The notes below the pieces were generated by a model, which saw nothing but the letters and a program-made list of their open reading frames with translations, had not been told where the DNA came from and made no database searches. The position numbers were made by a program, and so were the translations under genes. This document shows, in pieces, positions 27,764 to 36,821 of a stretch of 49,661 bases of DNA; positions within the stretch are counted from its first letter, which is position 1, and each line of letters opens with the position of its first letter. Location of the stretch: positions 1 to 49,661 of the forward strand of contig SXWA01000266.1 in NCBI GenBank assembly GCA_005791575.1. The letters run 5' to 3'. The stretch is from Planctomycetaceae bacterium. Its GTDB lineage: Bacteria; Planctomycetota; Planctomycetia; Pirellulales; UBA1268.

Positions 27764-28579
27764 TCAGGCAGCGGGCGCGGCATCGACCCAGGCGCCTGGC
27801 AACCCGACCCGGTCGAGCTCGTCCGCCAGGGCCACACCGGGTGGCCCGGGCAGGGCGGCAGCCCACTGGGCGACGCGGGACGGCTCACGGCGCGCGGGCG
27901 ACTCACCGGGGCGATGGCCACCGGCAGTGGCCCAAGCCTCCGCAGTGTCGGAGAGATGCACCAGGAGCCGCTCGATGCCGACGCGGTGCCATTCGATTCC
28001 GGCGCGGTCGAGCCCGGCCGGCACCTGGATCGGCCGACTGACCACGGCGCGGGCCCGCGAGAAGGGGCGTGGCACCGCGAAACGATCCCACGTGCCCAGG
28101 CGCCACGGCCGCTGGTAGCCGAGCCCCATCGCCACGAGGGGGATTCCCAGCGACCCGGCGAGGTAGACGCACCCCGCCGCCAGCCGGCGCCGGGGCCCGC
28201 GGGGGCCATCGGGGGTGATCGTCAGGTTGCCGTGCCGCGCCCTGTCGGCGAGTTGCCGCAGCACCACCGATCCGCCGTGGAACGTGCTGCCGCGGACCAC
28301 CCCGAAGCCCATCATCCGCGCCACCTTGTCGAGCACGTTGGCATCCCAGTGCCGGGAGAGCAGCATCGAGATGTTGGAATGCCCGCGGAGGTAGAGCGGC
28401 AGGAGGATGGCCTCGTGCCAGAAGACGTAGATCTTCGCCCCGCGGTAGTCGGGGTGCACGGGATCGGCGGTGGGGTCGCCGAACTCGACCCGGTAGTCGA
28501 GCGTGCCCATCCAGTGACGGATGGCGGTCGTGGCGACCAACGACGAACCGCCGATGGCCAATGGCGAGGTGATTTTCAC
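27764..28579 (-). CDS. DUF374/lysophospholipid acyltransferase-like protein
   Basis: IYVFWHEAILLPLYL, LLSRHWDANVLDKVARMMGFGVVRGST, NLTITPDGPRGPRRRL. Confidence 0.85.
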   Translation of the reverse strand: MKITSPLAIGGSSLVATTAIRHWMGTLDYRVEFGDPTADPVHPDYRGAKIYVFWHEAILLPLYLRGHSNISMLLSRHWDANVLDKVARMMGFGVVRGSTFHGGSVVLRQLADRARHGNLTITPDGPRGPRRRLAAGCVYLAGSLGIPLVAMGLGYQRPWRLGTWDRFAVPRPFSRARAVVSRPIQVPAGLDRAGIEWHRVGIERLLVHLSDTAEAWATAGGHRPGESPARREPSRVAQWAAALPGPPGVALADELDRVGLPGAWVDAAPAA

Positions 28580-28617
28580 CGCGTCGCGCTCCCTCCGTGG
28601 ATCGGATCCGGCCGGCC

Positions 28618-29526
28618 TCAGGCGCCGAACCAGACCCCTTCAAACACCTCCTCGGCCGGACCTGTCATCGCCACCCCGGCAGCGGCGCTCCATTCGAGTT
28701 CGAGATCGCCACCGGGCAGTTCGGCGACGACGCGCCGCTCGGTCCGCCCCCCGAGCACACCCGCCACGCACACCGCCGAGGCCCCGGTGCCGCACGCCTG
28801 GGTGATCCCGCTGCCCCGCTCCCAGGTCCGCATCCGCACCCGGCCGCGGTCGAGGACCTGCACGAAGTGGACGTTGGTCCGTTGGGGAAAGAGCGGATGC
28901 CGCTCGACGCGCGGGCCGATCGTCTCCAACGGCACCGCCGCCACGTCGCGGCACCAATAGATCGCGTGCGGGTTGCCCATCGAGACCGCCGTGAGCCGGG
29001 GGTCGAGGCCCGCCCGCTCCCACCAGGCCTCGGGCTCACCGAGGGTGACGGTCGCCTCGTCGACGACCGGCTCGCCCCGGGCCACGGGAGCCCCCGGAGA
29101 CGGCTCCGGCAGCACCGGGATCGCGGCCGGGGCGAGGATCGGCGCGCCCATGTCGACCCTGACACGCGAGAGCCGCGGGCCGATCCGCTCCACCACGACC
29201 GTGAGCAGACCGCGCCCGGTCTCGATCGTGACCGGCCCCGGCGCCGCATGGCCGCGGGAGACCACCAGGTGCGCTACGCAGCGGATGCCGTTGCCGCACA
29301 TCTCCGACTCGCTGCCATCGGCGTTGAACATCCGCATCCGGGCCTGGCCCCGCGCCGAGGGGAGGACGAGGATCAGACCGTCGCCACCGACCCCACGGTG
29401 CCGGTCGGAGATGACCGGCGCGAGTGCCGCCGGGTCGTCCGGCGCCCGATCGCGGAAGCCATCGACGTAGACATAGTCGTTGCCGGCGCCGTGCATCTTC
29501 ACGAACGGCAGCGCTGCTGCTGACAT
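28618..29526 (-). CDS. dapF: Diaminopimelate epimerase
   Basis: FVKMHGAGNDYVYVDGF, EMCGNGIRCVAH, MGNPHAIYW, QACGTGASAV. Confidence 0.95.
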   Translation of the reverse strand: MSAAALPFVKMHGAGNDYVYVDGFRDRAPDDPAALAPVISDRHRGVGGDGLILVLPSARGQARMRMFNADGSESEMCGNGIRCVAHLVVSRGHAAPGPVTIETGRGLLTVVVERIGPRLSRVRVDMGAPILAPAAIPVLPEPSPGAPVARGEPVVDEATVTLGEPEAWWERAGLDPRLTAVSMGNPHAIYWCRDVAAVPLETIGPRVERHPLFPQRTNVHFVQVLDRGRVRMRTWERGSGITQACGTGASAVCVAGVLGGRTERRVVAELPGGDLELEWSAAAGVAMTGPAEEVFEGVWFGA

Positions 29527-29626
29527 GGTCTCATGACTCCCTGATCGATCCGCCCGGACGGCGGCCATCTCCCTTCCCGACACCCCGTTCCCGTGAACCC
29601 TCCACCGCGTCAGCGCCGGGACCCGT

Positions 29627-32600
29627 TCACCGCACCGTTCCCTGCGTTGCAGCGGCGGTTCGTGACGGTTGCCGCGACTGGAGTTGCTGCAGCGCCGCCG
29701 TGAGGGTCGGAAACGCCTCGGTGGTGATCTCCGGCTGGGCGAGCGTGCCGTCGACGTGGACGAGCATGAACTGCCCGCTGGCCCCCCCGAGCATACGCTT
29801 CATCGCCGGAAGCTGGGCCTCCGAGTCGCCCATGATCGAGCGCAGCGTGAGGTGGACCCGGGAATCGAAATCGAGTTCGCCGTTGCCGACGAGACTGATC
29901 GCATCACCCGCCAACTCGATCGTGTCGAGGTAGGCATGCGGGCCCTCGACCCGGAAGTCGACGACGCTGGAGCTGAATGCCTTCCGATCGGGCAGCTTGA
30001 CCTGCAGCACCTTGAGCAGGGCGACCATGACGGGCAGTTCGTAGATGTCGGCATCGCGGAGCCGCACCTGCCCGCGCCCCATCAGCGAATGCGGCCCGGC
30101 CCGCGACCCGGTCAACTCGGCGACGGCGTAGATCCGCCCCCGGTAGGGCGGCGCCCCGCCGGCCACTGGCCCGGCCGCATCGGCCGCGAGCCGCTCCAGG
30201 TCGGCCTCTCCCAATGCCAACGACACGCTGAAGCCGCCCGCCGGCGAGGAGGCCACCGAGCCGTCGAGCGCGAGCGTCCCGCCGGCGAGCCGTGCGGTGA
30301 GCCGACGCGGTGCGGCCTCGGCCGTCGCCGCCGCCGCCGCGCCGAAGCGGACCCCATCGGCGTCGGCGACGAGCGGGCCGGAGAGGGCGGTGATCTGGTG
30401 GCCGCGCCACTGGGCGCTGTCGATGTCGACCTCGCCGCTCGACTGCCAACGGCGGCCATCGCTCTGCCCGACGAGCCGCAGCCCGCCATGGACGTGCTCC
30501 AGCGGCACCCCGACATCGAGCGCCCCCTGCTCGACATCGAAGCGCATGTCCCACGAGGCGGCGGCGGGGCCCGGCCGGCCGTCCGGTCCGGCGGCGGTGG
30601 AATAGAGGTCGAGCGTCCCGTCGAGGGAGAGCAAGCCACGGGGGCGCACGGCGTTGATCGCCGTCCGCAACCCGGCGGGCATCGCCTGGAGGAGATCCTG
30701 ATCGGCACGGAAGCGATCGGCGGAGAGGCGCTGGAACGACACGTGCCAGCCACCGTCGGGGGTGAAGCGGCAGGTGCCCGCCGCAGCCACGCTCGTCCGC
30801 GCGTGGGCACCGCGGACGTCGTCGAACCGCAGCCAGCCGTTCTCCCACGACAGCCGCCCCTGGAGCCGCTCGAGCCGGTAGGGGAACCAGGCGGGCTCGA
30901 TCGACACGGTGTCCCCCTCCGGCCGGGCCTCGAGCTTCACGCTGGTCTGCCGGCTCTTCACCCGGTGCCGCACGGTGGCGGTGAACTGCGCGTTGCCGCG
31001 CGGATCGAGGTCGTCCCACACCGTCTGCACGCCGCGCGGGAGGGCATCGCGCAGCTCGCGCTCGAGGACCACCCCGGTGCCGGTCAACTGGAGGGTCAGC
31101 TCGCCGTCGCCATCGGCGAGGGGGAGGAGCTGGCCGGAGCAGCGGACGGTGCCGGTGTCGTTGACCCCGCTGATGTCGCGGATCATCCAGTGGCCGTCGT
31201 CCATCCGCACGTGCCCCGTGACCCGGGAGAGCGGATAGGGAAACCCCGCATAGCGCAGGCTGCAATCGACGAGCCGGATCCCCAGCCGGTTGGCCTGGCC
31301 CCCGGGCAACGACGGCGAACGCTCGTGCTGGAAAACGAAATCGAAGGTCCCCTCCGCCTGCAGCGCGCGGACGATGCCGCTGCTCCGCGGCGGCAGGGCC
31401 GCCAGGAGGGCGTCGTCGATGCGCATCGCGTCGCCGCGCACCTCCAACAGCCCGACGGTGCCGGCCGCCTGGCTGCGGAACGACCCCTCCACGTGCACCG
31501 GGTGCCCGCCGGCCTGGCCGGTGAGGTGGATCGACACCGACTGGCTGTCGAGGATCACCGTGCCGACGGTGCGGTCGATGCGGTAGGGAAAGCGGTAGTG
31601 GGTGAGCGAGGCGTTGCGGCAGCGGATGGAGACCTGCGGATCGATCCGGCCGGCGCGGCGGGCGAGCTGGGCGCGGAGATCGATCTCGCCGCTGGGAAGC
31701 AGCTTGCACCACTGGGCCGCCCACGATTCCGGGAGCAGCCCTTCCCACTGGCGCCCCACCGTGAGCCGGTCGGCCTCGACCACGAGATCGAAGTCGGCGG
31801 CCGCCGACCATCCGGCCAGCCGGCCGCTGCCCCGGACGAGGGTCGTGCCCGAATGGGCGTCGAGCTGCTGCACGACGAGGCCCGCACGGTCGGCGGTGAA
31901 GGTGGCCACCGCGCCCGAGAGGGGAAAGGGGATCGCCGGATGCTCGAACCGGCCGCCATCGAGTTGGCCGGTGACCGCGACCGCGGCACTTCCCGGGGCG
32001 GAGAGCGTGCCGCTGGCCCGCCAGTCGAATCCGACACGGCCGCGGACGCCGGACACCCAGTCGGCACCGGCGGTGGCGCCCGGGGGCACGGGCAGCAGGG
32101 CCATCAGCCGCGGGCCGACATCGAGCCCGTCGATCCGTCCGCTGAGGGAGAAGGCATCGGTGGCGGGGGCGATCTCCATCTCGATGCCCCCGCGCTCGAA
32201 GACGTCCCCCGCGCAGCTGGCGCGCACCCGCGCGGTGCCGTCGGGCCGCGGCGCGAGATCGCCCACGACCTGCCGGAGCGTGAACCGTGATGCGTTGCCG
32301 ACGCCGTCGAGCAGGAGGGTGGCATCATCCACCGTGACCGGCACGAGCGCCATGCCCCCGGCCTGGCGCCGCAGCAGACGGGCGACGCTCCACTCGCCGC
32401 CGCGGCAGACGGCGTGCACGACGGGGCGGCGGAGATGGACAGCGGTGATCCGTGGGGTACCACGGGCCAGTTCGGCGAGGCTCGTCCCGCAGGACAGCCG
32501 CAGTTCCTCGACCCAGACCAGCTGCCGCCACTGCTGCGGCAGGGTCGGGTCGACCACCGACACGCCACGGACGACGATCCCCCGGCCGTCGGTGACCGCG

Positions 32601-32779
32601 GCGGCCTGCACGGTGACGACGAGACCGGGCCAGGTCGCGGCCAGACGTTCCTCGACCCGGCGCCTCACCTCGCCATCGAGGCGTGCCGGCCCGAGCGCGC
32701 CGACGGCGATCACCGCCGCCACCGCCAGTGGCACCGACCACCGCACGAGCGTCCAGAGCGTGTCGTTGACCGTGGTCAC
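29627..32779 (-). CDS. Large AsmA-like / intermembrane-transport-type protein
   Basis: N-terminal TM VPLAVAAVIAVGAL, repetitive beta-rich body, C-terminal AsmA-like region (GRGQVRLRDADIYELPVMVALLKVLQV). GTG start at 32779 proposed; ORF extends to 32905. Confidence 0.75.
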   Translation of the reverse strand: MTTVNDTLWTLVRWSVPLAVAAVIAVGALGPARLDGEVRRRVEERLAATWPGLVVTVQAAAVTDGRGIVVRGVSVVDPTLPQQWRQLVWVEELRLSCGTSLAELARGTPRITAVHLRRPVVHAVCRGGEWSVARLLRRQAGGMALVPVTVDDATLLLDGVGNASRFTLRQVVGDLAPRPDGTARVRASCAGDVFERGGIEMEIAPATDAFSLSGRIDGLDVGPRLMALLPVPPGATAGADWVSGVRGRVGFDWRASGTLSAPGSAAVAVTGQLDGGRFEHPAIPFPLSGAVATFTADRAGLVVQQLDAHSGTTLVRGSGRLAGWSAAADFDLVVEADRLTVGRQWEGLLPESWAAQWCKLLPSGEIDLRAQLARRAGRIDPQVSIRCRNASLTHYRFPYRIDRTVGTVILDSQSVSIHLTGQAGGHPVHVEGSFRSQAAGTVGLLEVRGDAMRIDDALLAALPPRSSGIVRALQAEGTFDFVFQHERSPSLPGGQANRLGIRLVDCSLRYAGFPYPLSRVTGHVRMDDGHWMIRDISGVNDTGTVRCSGQLLPLADGDGELTLQLTGTGVVLERELRDALPRGVQTVWDDLDPRGNAQFTATVRHRVKSRQTSVKLEARPEGDTVSIEPAWFPYRLERLQGRLSWENGWLRFDDVRGAHARTSVAAAGTCRFTPDGGWHVSFQRLSADRFRADQDLLQAMPAGLRTAINAVRPRGLLSLDGTLDLYSTAAGPDGRPGPAAASWDMRFDVEQGALDVGVPLEHVHGGLRLVGQSDGRRWQSSGEVDIDSAQWRGHQITALSGPLVADADGVRFGAAAAATAEAAPRRLTARLAGGTLALDGSVASSPAGGFSVSLALGEADLERLAADAAGPVAGGAPPYRGRIYAVAELTGSRAGPHSLMGRGQVRLRDADIYELPVMVALLKVLQVKLPDRKAFSSSVVDFRVEGPHAYLDTIELAGDAISLVGNGELDFDSRVHLTLRSIMGDSEAQLPAMKRMLGGASGQFMLVHVDGTLAQPEITTEAFPTLTAALQQLQSRQPSRTAAATQGTVR

Positions 32780-33066
32780 GGATGGGGGTCGCGGGATGAA
32801 ACGGCGCGGCGTGGCAGGCGGAGGCGCATGCCCCGCATCGACGCGCGGGGACAGCCTGAGGAGGAACTGCAAATCGGGGCGGGAACGTACGGATGCGCCG
32901 CGCACGGGGTCAAGTCGGCCCGCCCGCCCCGCCCCGCCTGCCCCGGTTTCCCCGCCTCTGCCAGCTTGCTATAGTGTCCGCTCGCGCAGGCTGTCGCTGC
33001 GGGGGAGGACGACGGCCACCCGATTCGCGCAGCCCCCCTCGTTCCGCAGGCTGGAGGAGCACCGCC

Positions 33067-34797
33067 ATGGACACCTCGTCCACCACGACACACGACCATG
33101 GTTCCGCGGCGGGTGGCGTCGACGCCCAGCGTCTGCTGTGGGCCGGATTCATGGCGATCCTCGCCGCCGGCGTGGGCTTTTCCATCCGTGCCGGCATCCT
33201 CGGCCAATGGGCCGAGCAGTACGGCTTCACGCAGACCGAACTCGGTGCCATCACCGGTGGCGGCCTCACCGGATTCGGCATCATCATTCTCCTTTCGAGC
33301 CTGATCGCCGACCGGATCGGTTTCGGTCCGCTGATGTTCGCCGCTTTCGTCATGCACCTGATCAGTGCCGCCCTGACGCTCGCAACAGGTGCGGCATTCC
33401 AGGCCGGCGGCAAGCCGCTCGCCTTCCAGTGCCTGTTTTGGGGCATGTTTCTCTTCGCGATCGGCAACGGGATCGCCGAGGCGGTCGTCAACCCGCTGGT
33501 GGCCACGCTGTTCCCGAAGAACAAGACCCACTACCTCAATATCCTCCACGCCGGGTGGCCGGGCGGGCTGATCCTCGGTGGTCTGGCGAGCTTTTGCATG
33601 TCCGGTGGCCTGGCGAGCTTTTTCATGGCCGGCAGTGAAGGGGTGAAGCCGGTGGCCTGGCAGATTCAGATCTCGCTGTTCCTCATCCCGGTGGTCCTCT
33701 ACGGTCTGATGGTGCTCGGCCAGCGGTTCCCCCGCAGCGAGGCGAGTACGTCGGGCGTGTCGTACCGCGACATGCTCGGCGAACTGGGGCTCGTCGGTGC
33801 CGCGGTGATCTGCGGACTACTGGCCCTGTTTTTCAAGAGCGACCTCGGCCTCTCCCCGGTCGTGTCGGCGGGAATCGCCGCCGGGCTCCTCGCCCTGTTC
33901 GGGGCCGCCACCGGGTTCCGCCTCGGCCACCTGCTCCTCGCCGCCCTGCTGGTGATTCACGCGATGGTGGGCTACGTCGAACTGGGCACCGATTCCTGGA
34001 TTTCGAAGATCACCGGCGCGATCATGGCGAGCCCCGCCAACGGCCTGCTGCTGTTCGTCTACACCTCGGCCCTGATGTTCGCCCTCCGGTTCTTCGCCGG
34101 GCCGATCGTCGAGAGGATCTCCCCGCTCGGGCTGCTGGCCCTCTCCGCCCTGTTCGGCTCGCTCGGCCTCTGGCTTCTCGGCAACGCCGAAGGGGCGGTG
34201 ATGTGCATCGTGGCGGCCACGATCTACGGGATCGGCAAGACCTTCCTCTGGCCGACGATGCTCGCGGTCGTCAGCGAGCAGTTCCCCAAGGGGGGAGCGA
34301 TCACGATCGGTGCAGCCGGTGGCGTGGGCATGCTTTCGGCCGGCCTCCTCGGCGGTCCGGGCATCGGGTTCCTCCAGGATCAAAACGCCTCGCAGCACCT
34401 CCAGCGCGCCGATCAGGCGGTCTACGAACGCTACAAGTCGCCGAAGGAAAACGAGTTTCTCTGGATGAAGACCGCCGGGCTCGACGGTTCCAAGGTGGGT
34501 GTGCTCGCCGACGGGGGCAAGGAGGCGGAGCGGGCCCTCAAGCTGCTCGAGCAGGAGAACGCCAAGCCGGAGGCGATCGCCGCCCAACGGACGCTCGTCG
34601 ATTGGTGGACCGGTTCCGCCAGCGCCACGGCGGCCGCCGACAAGACGCTCGTCGATGCGGCGGGACTGTTTGGTGGACGGCGGGCACTGATCCTCACCGC
34701 CCTGGTGCCCGCGACGATGTTCGCCTGTTACTCGCTCCTGCTGGCCTGGTTCCGCGCCCGCGGCGGATACCAGGCGCGCGGCATGCACGGGCACTGA
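33067..34797 (+). CDS. MFS transporter with ~100-aa soluble insertion before the last TM helix
   Basis: Multiple TM segments; FRAG: ILGQWAEQYGFTQTELGAITGGGLTGFG; start at ATG 33067 with upstream GGAGGAG. Confidence 0.85.
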   Translation: MDTSSTTTHDHGSAAGGVDAQRLLWAGFMAILAAGVGFSIRAGILGQWAEQYGFTQTELGAITGGGLTGFGIIILLSSLIADRIGFGPLMFAAFVMHLISAALTLATGAAFQAGGKPLAFQCLFWGMFLFAIGNGIAEAVVNPLVATLFPKNKTHYLNILHAGWPGGLILGGLASFCMSGGLASFFMAGSEGVKPVAWQIQISLFLIPVVLYGLMVLGQRFPRSEASTSGVSYRDMLGELGLVGAAVICGLLALFFKSDLGLSPVVSAGIAAGLLALFGAATGFRLGHLLLAALLVIHAMVGYVELGTDSWISKITGAIMASPANGLLLFVYTSALMFALRFFAGPIVERISPLGLLALSALFGSLGLWLLGNAEGAVMCIVAATIYGIGKTFLWPTMLAVVSEQFPKGGAITIGAAGGVGMLSAGLLGGPGIGFLQDQNASQHLQRADQAVYERYKSPKENEFLWMKTAGLDGSKVGVLADGGKEAERALKLLEQENAKPEAIAAQRTLVDWWTGSASATAAADKTLVDAAGLFGGRRALILTALVPATMFACYSLLLAWFRARGGYQARGMHGH

Positions 34798-34857
34798 CAC
34801 GAACCGCCGCCCCGGTCGCTGCGGCGCGGCAAACGTGGCACCGTCGTCGCCGTGTCG

Positions 34858-35922
34858 TCACTTCGTGCGCGGTGGCTGGACGACCACGACCGTCGCTCCG
34901 GATCGGTGCGTGACCGCCACGCGGATCGCTGCTGGGTAGTCGGTGTCGCCATGCCGTTCACCGGCCGCGGTGGCGGCGAGCAGGCTGGTCAACGCCCGGT
35001 AGTGCCGCTCGGTCATGTCCCGGAGCGGCCATCCCTCACGTCGCCACAGCGTGACGAAGACCTCCGCGATGACGTGCGGGTGGTGGCTGGCCAGCGCCGC
35101 GGCATCGATCTCCACGGCACCATCAGCGCGCTTCGTGGCATGCGCCGCAAGCAGCTTCTCGGCGACCGCCGCCAACGCCGCGGCGGCCGCTGCCGCCTGT
35201 CGGCCGAGACGGACGAGCGACTCGGCCGCCGCCGGATACGGGCCGGAGGTGAGCAGCGGCAGCACCTCGTGGCGGAGGAAGTTGCGGGCGAAGCGCCGGT
35301 CGGCATTCGACTCGTCCTCGCACCAGGCCTGCCCCGTCGAGCGGAGATACCCCCGCGCCGCCGCCCCCGACACGCCGAGCAGCGGGCGCACAAGCGCGAC
35401 ACCGGCCGCGAGGCGGCGCCGGTCGGACATCCCCGCCAGCCCCGCCACCCCGGTTCCGCGGACGATCCGGTGGAGGATCGTCTCCGCCTGATCGTCGGCG
35501 GTGTGGGCCACGACCACCGTCACGGCACCGCGCTCACGCGCCACGTCGAGGAGTCGCTGGTAGCGCAGGCGACGCGCGCGCCCCTCCAGCCCCTCGCTTC
35601 CGTGCGCGACCGCGCGGACCGCCACGGCCGCGACCCGACTGGGCAGACCGACGCGCTCCGCGAGGGCGGCCACGAACAAGGCATCGCTGCCGGCGGAAGG
35701 CCGCAGGTCGTGGACCACATGCGCCACGGTCATGGCGGGACGGCTGCCGCGCTCCGCCGCGACCGCGACGATTCCCATCAGGAGGGCCACGCTGTCAGCC
35801 CCCCCGGACACGCCGATCACCGCCGGCCCTTCCCAGAACCCCACGGCATCGAGGCCCGCCCTCAGGCCCGGGAGGTAGGCTGCGGCGTCGCCCGGGAAAT
35901 CGGCTGGTGGCTTGGGGGACAT
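34858..35922 (-). CDS. tilS: tRNA(Ile)-lysidine synthase
   Basis: VIGVSGGADSVALLMGI, VVVAHTADDQAETILHRIVRGTGVAGLAGM, RPLLGVSGAAARGYL. Confidence 0.93.
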   Translation of the reverse strand: MSPKPPADFPGDAAAYLPGLRAGLDAVGFWEGPAVIGVSGGADSVALLMGIVAVAAERGSRPAMTVAHVVHDLRPSAGSDALFVAALAERVGLPSRVAAVAVRAVAHGSEGLEGRARRLRYQRLLDVARERGAVTVVVAHTADDQAETILHRIVRGTGVAGLAGMSDRRRLAAGVALVRPLLGVSGAAARGYLRSTGQAWCEDESNADRRFARNFLRHEVLPLLTSGPYPAAAESLVRLGRQAAAAAAALAAVAEKLLAAHATKRADGAVEIDAAALASHHPHVIAEVFVTLWRREGWPLRDMTERHYRALTSLLAATAAGERHGDTDYPAAIRVAVTHRSGATVVVVQPPRTK

Positions 35923-36037
35923 GCCCCGATTGTGCACCAGCCCGACCGCGGTGGCGAACCGGCCGCCAAGCGGCATTGAGCCCCCGGGGGACGGTCGGTA
36001 CCCTCCGCCCACCCACGGTCCCCCGGAGACCATCCAC

Positions 36038-36682
36038 ATGCGCCCCTGTCCGACCCCCAGTGCGACGATCCTGCTGCTGCTTGCCACCCTCCTGCCCGGC
36101 CTCGGTGGCTGTTCGGCACTGGGCACGCTGACCTACATGGTGATGCCCAAGGACGTGCCGGCGGAGTTCCCGGGCCTCAAGGGCATGCATGTCGCGGTGG
36201 TCTGCAAGCCGATCGTCGAGTTGGAATTCAGCGACGCCGGCAGTGCCCGTGAACTCGCCTCGTCGGTGGGCAGCCTCGTCGAGCGCCAGGTCCGTCAGGC
36301 ACGGGTCATCCCCCAGGACGAAGTCGCCCGCTGGGTCGACGAAAACACCTGGGTCGACTACCGGGCGATCGGCAAGTCGCTCGACGCCGACATGGTGGTC
36401 GGGATCGACCTCGAGGAGTTCCGCCTCCACGAGGGCTCGACCCTCTTCCGTGGACGGGCCACCGTCAATGTCCGCGTCTACGACATCGCCAAGGACAAGC
36501 TGGTGTTCGAGAAGCGGCTCGACGACTTCACCTTCCCGAAGAACGGTGCGATCCCGGCAACCGACCGGCCGGAGTCGCAGTTCCGTGGCATGTTCCTCCA
36601 GTTGCTCTCGCAGCGGATCGCGCGCTGCTTCTTCGCCTACGACAGCCGAGAGCAATTCGCCGACGACAACCTCACGTTCTGA
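36038..36682 (+). CDS. Hypothetical lipoprotein
   Basis: Signal peptide with lipobox-like LPGLGGC. Confidence 0.7.
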   Translation: MRPCPTPSATILLLLATLLPGLGGCSALGTLTYMVMPKDVPAEFPGLKGMHVAVVCKPIVELEFSDAGSARELASSVGSLVERQVRQARVIPQDEVARWVDENTWVDYRAIGKSLDADMVVGIDLEEFRLHEGSTLFRGRATVNVRVYDIAKDKLVFEKRLDDFTFPKNGAIPATDRPESQFRGMFLQLLSQRIARCFFAYDSREQFADDNLTF

Positions 36683-36821
36683 CACCCGCCGGGGAAGGGT
36701 CGGGGCGCGACCGTGACGTGGATTGCAACCCCGCGGCAGGCGGTCGGTGCCGGGAACGGATGCCGCACAGGCCACGGTCGGGGCCGACCGGTCGTCACCG
36801 CCCCGGCTTGGGCATCGGCCA

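Noticed and set aside
29669-32290. 873-aa plus-strand ORF
   Set aside because: Antisense shadow of the AsmA-like gene; low-complexity His/Arg/Gly-rich translation.
31602-33638. 678-aa plus-strand ORF
   Set aside because: Overlaps the AsmA-like gene antisense and the MFS gene out of frame; no recognisable domain.
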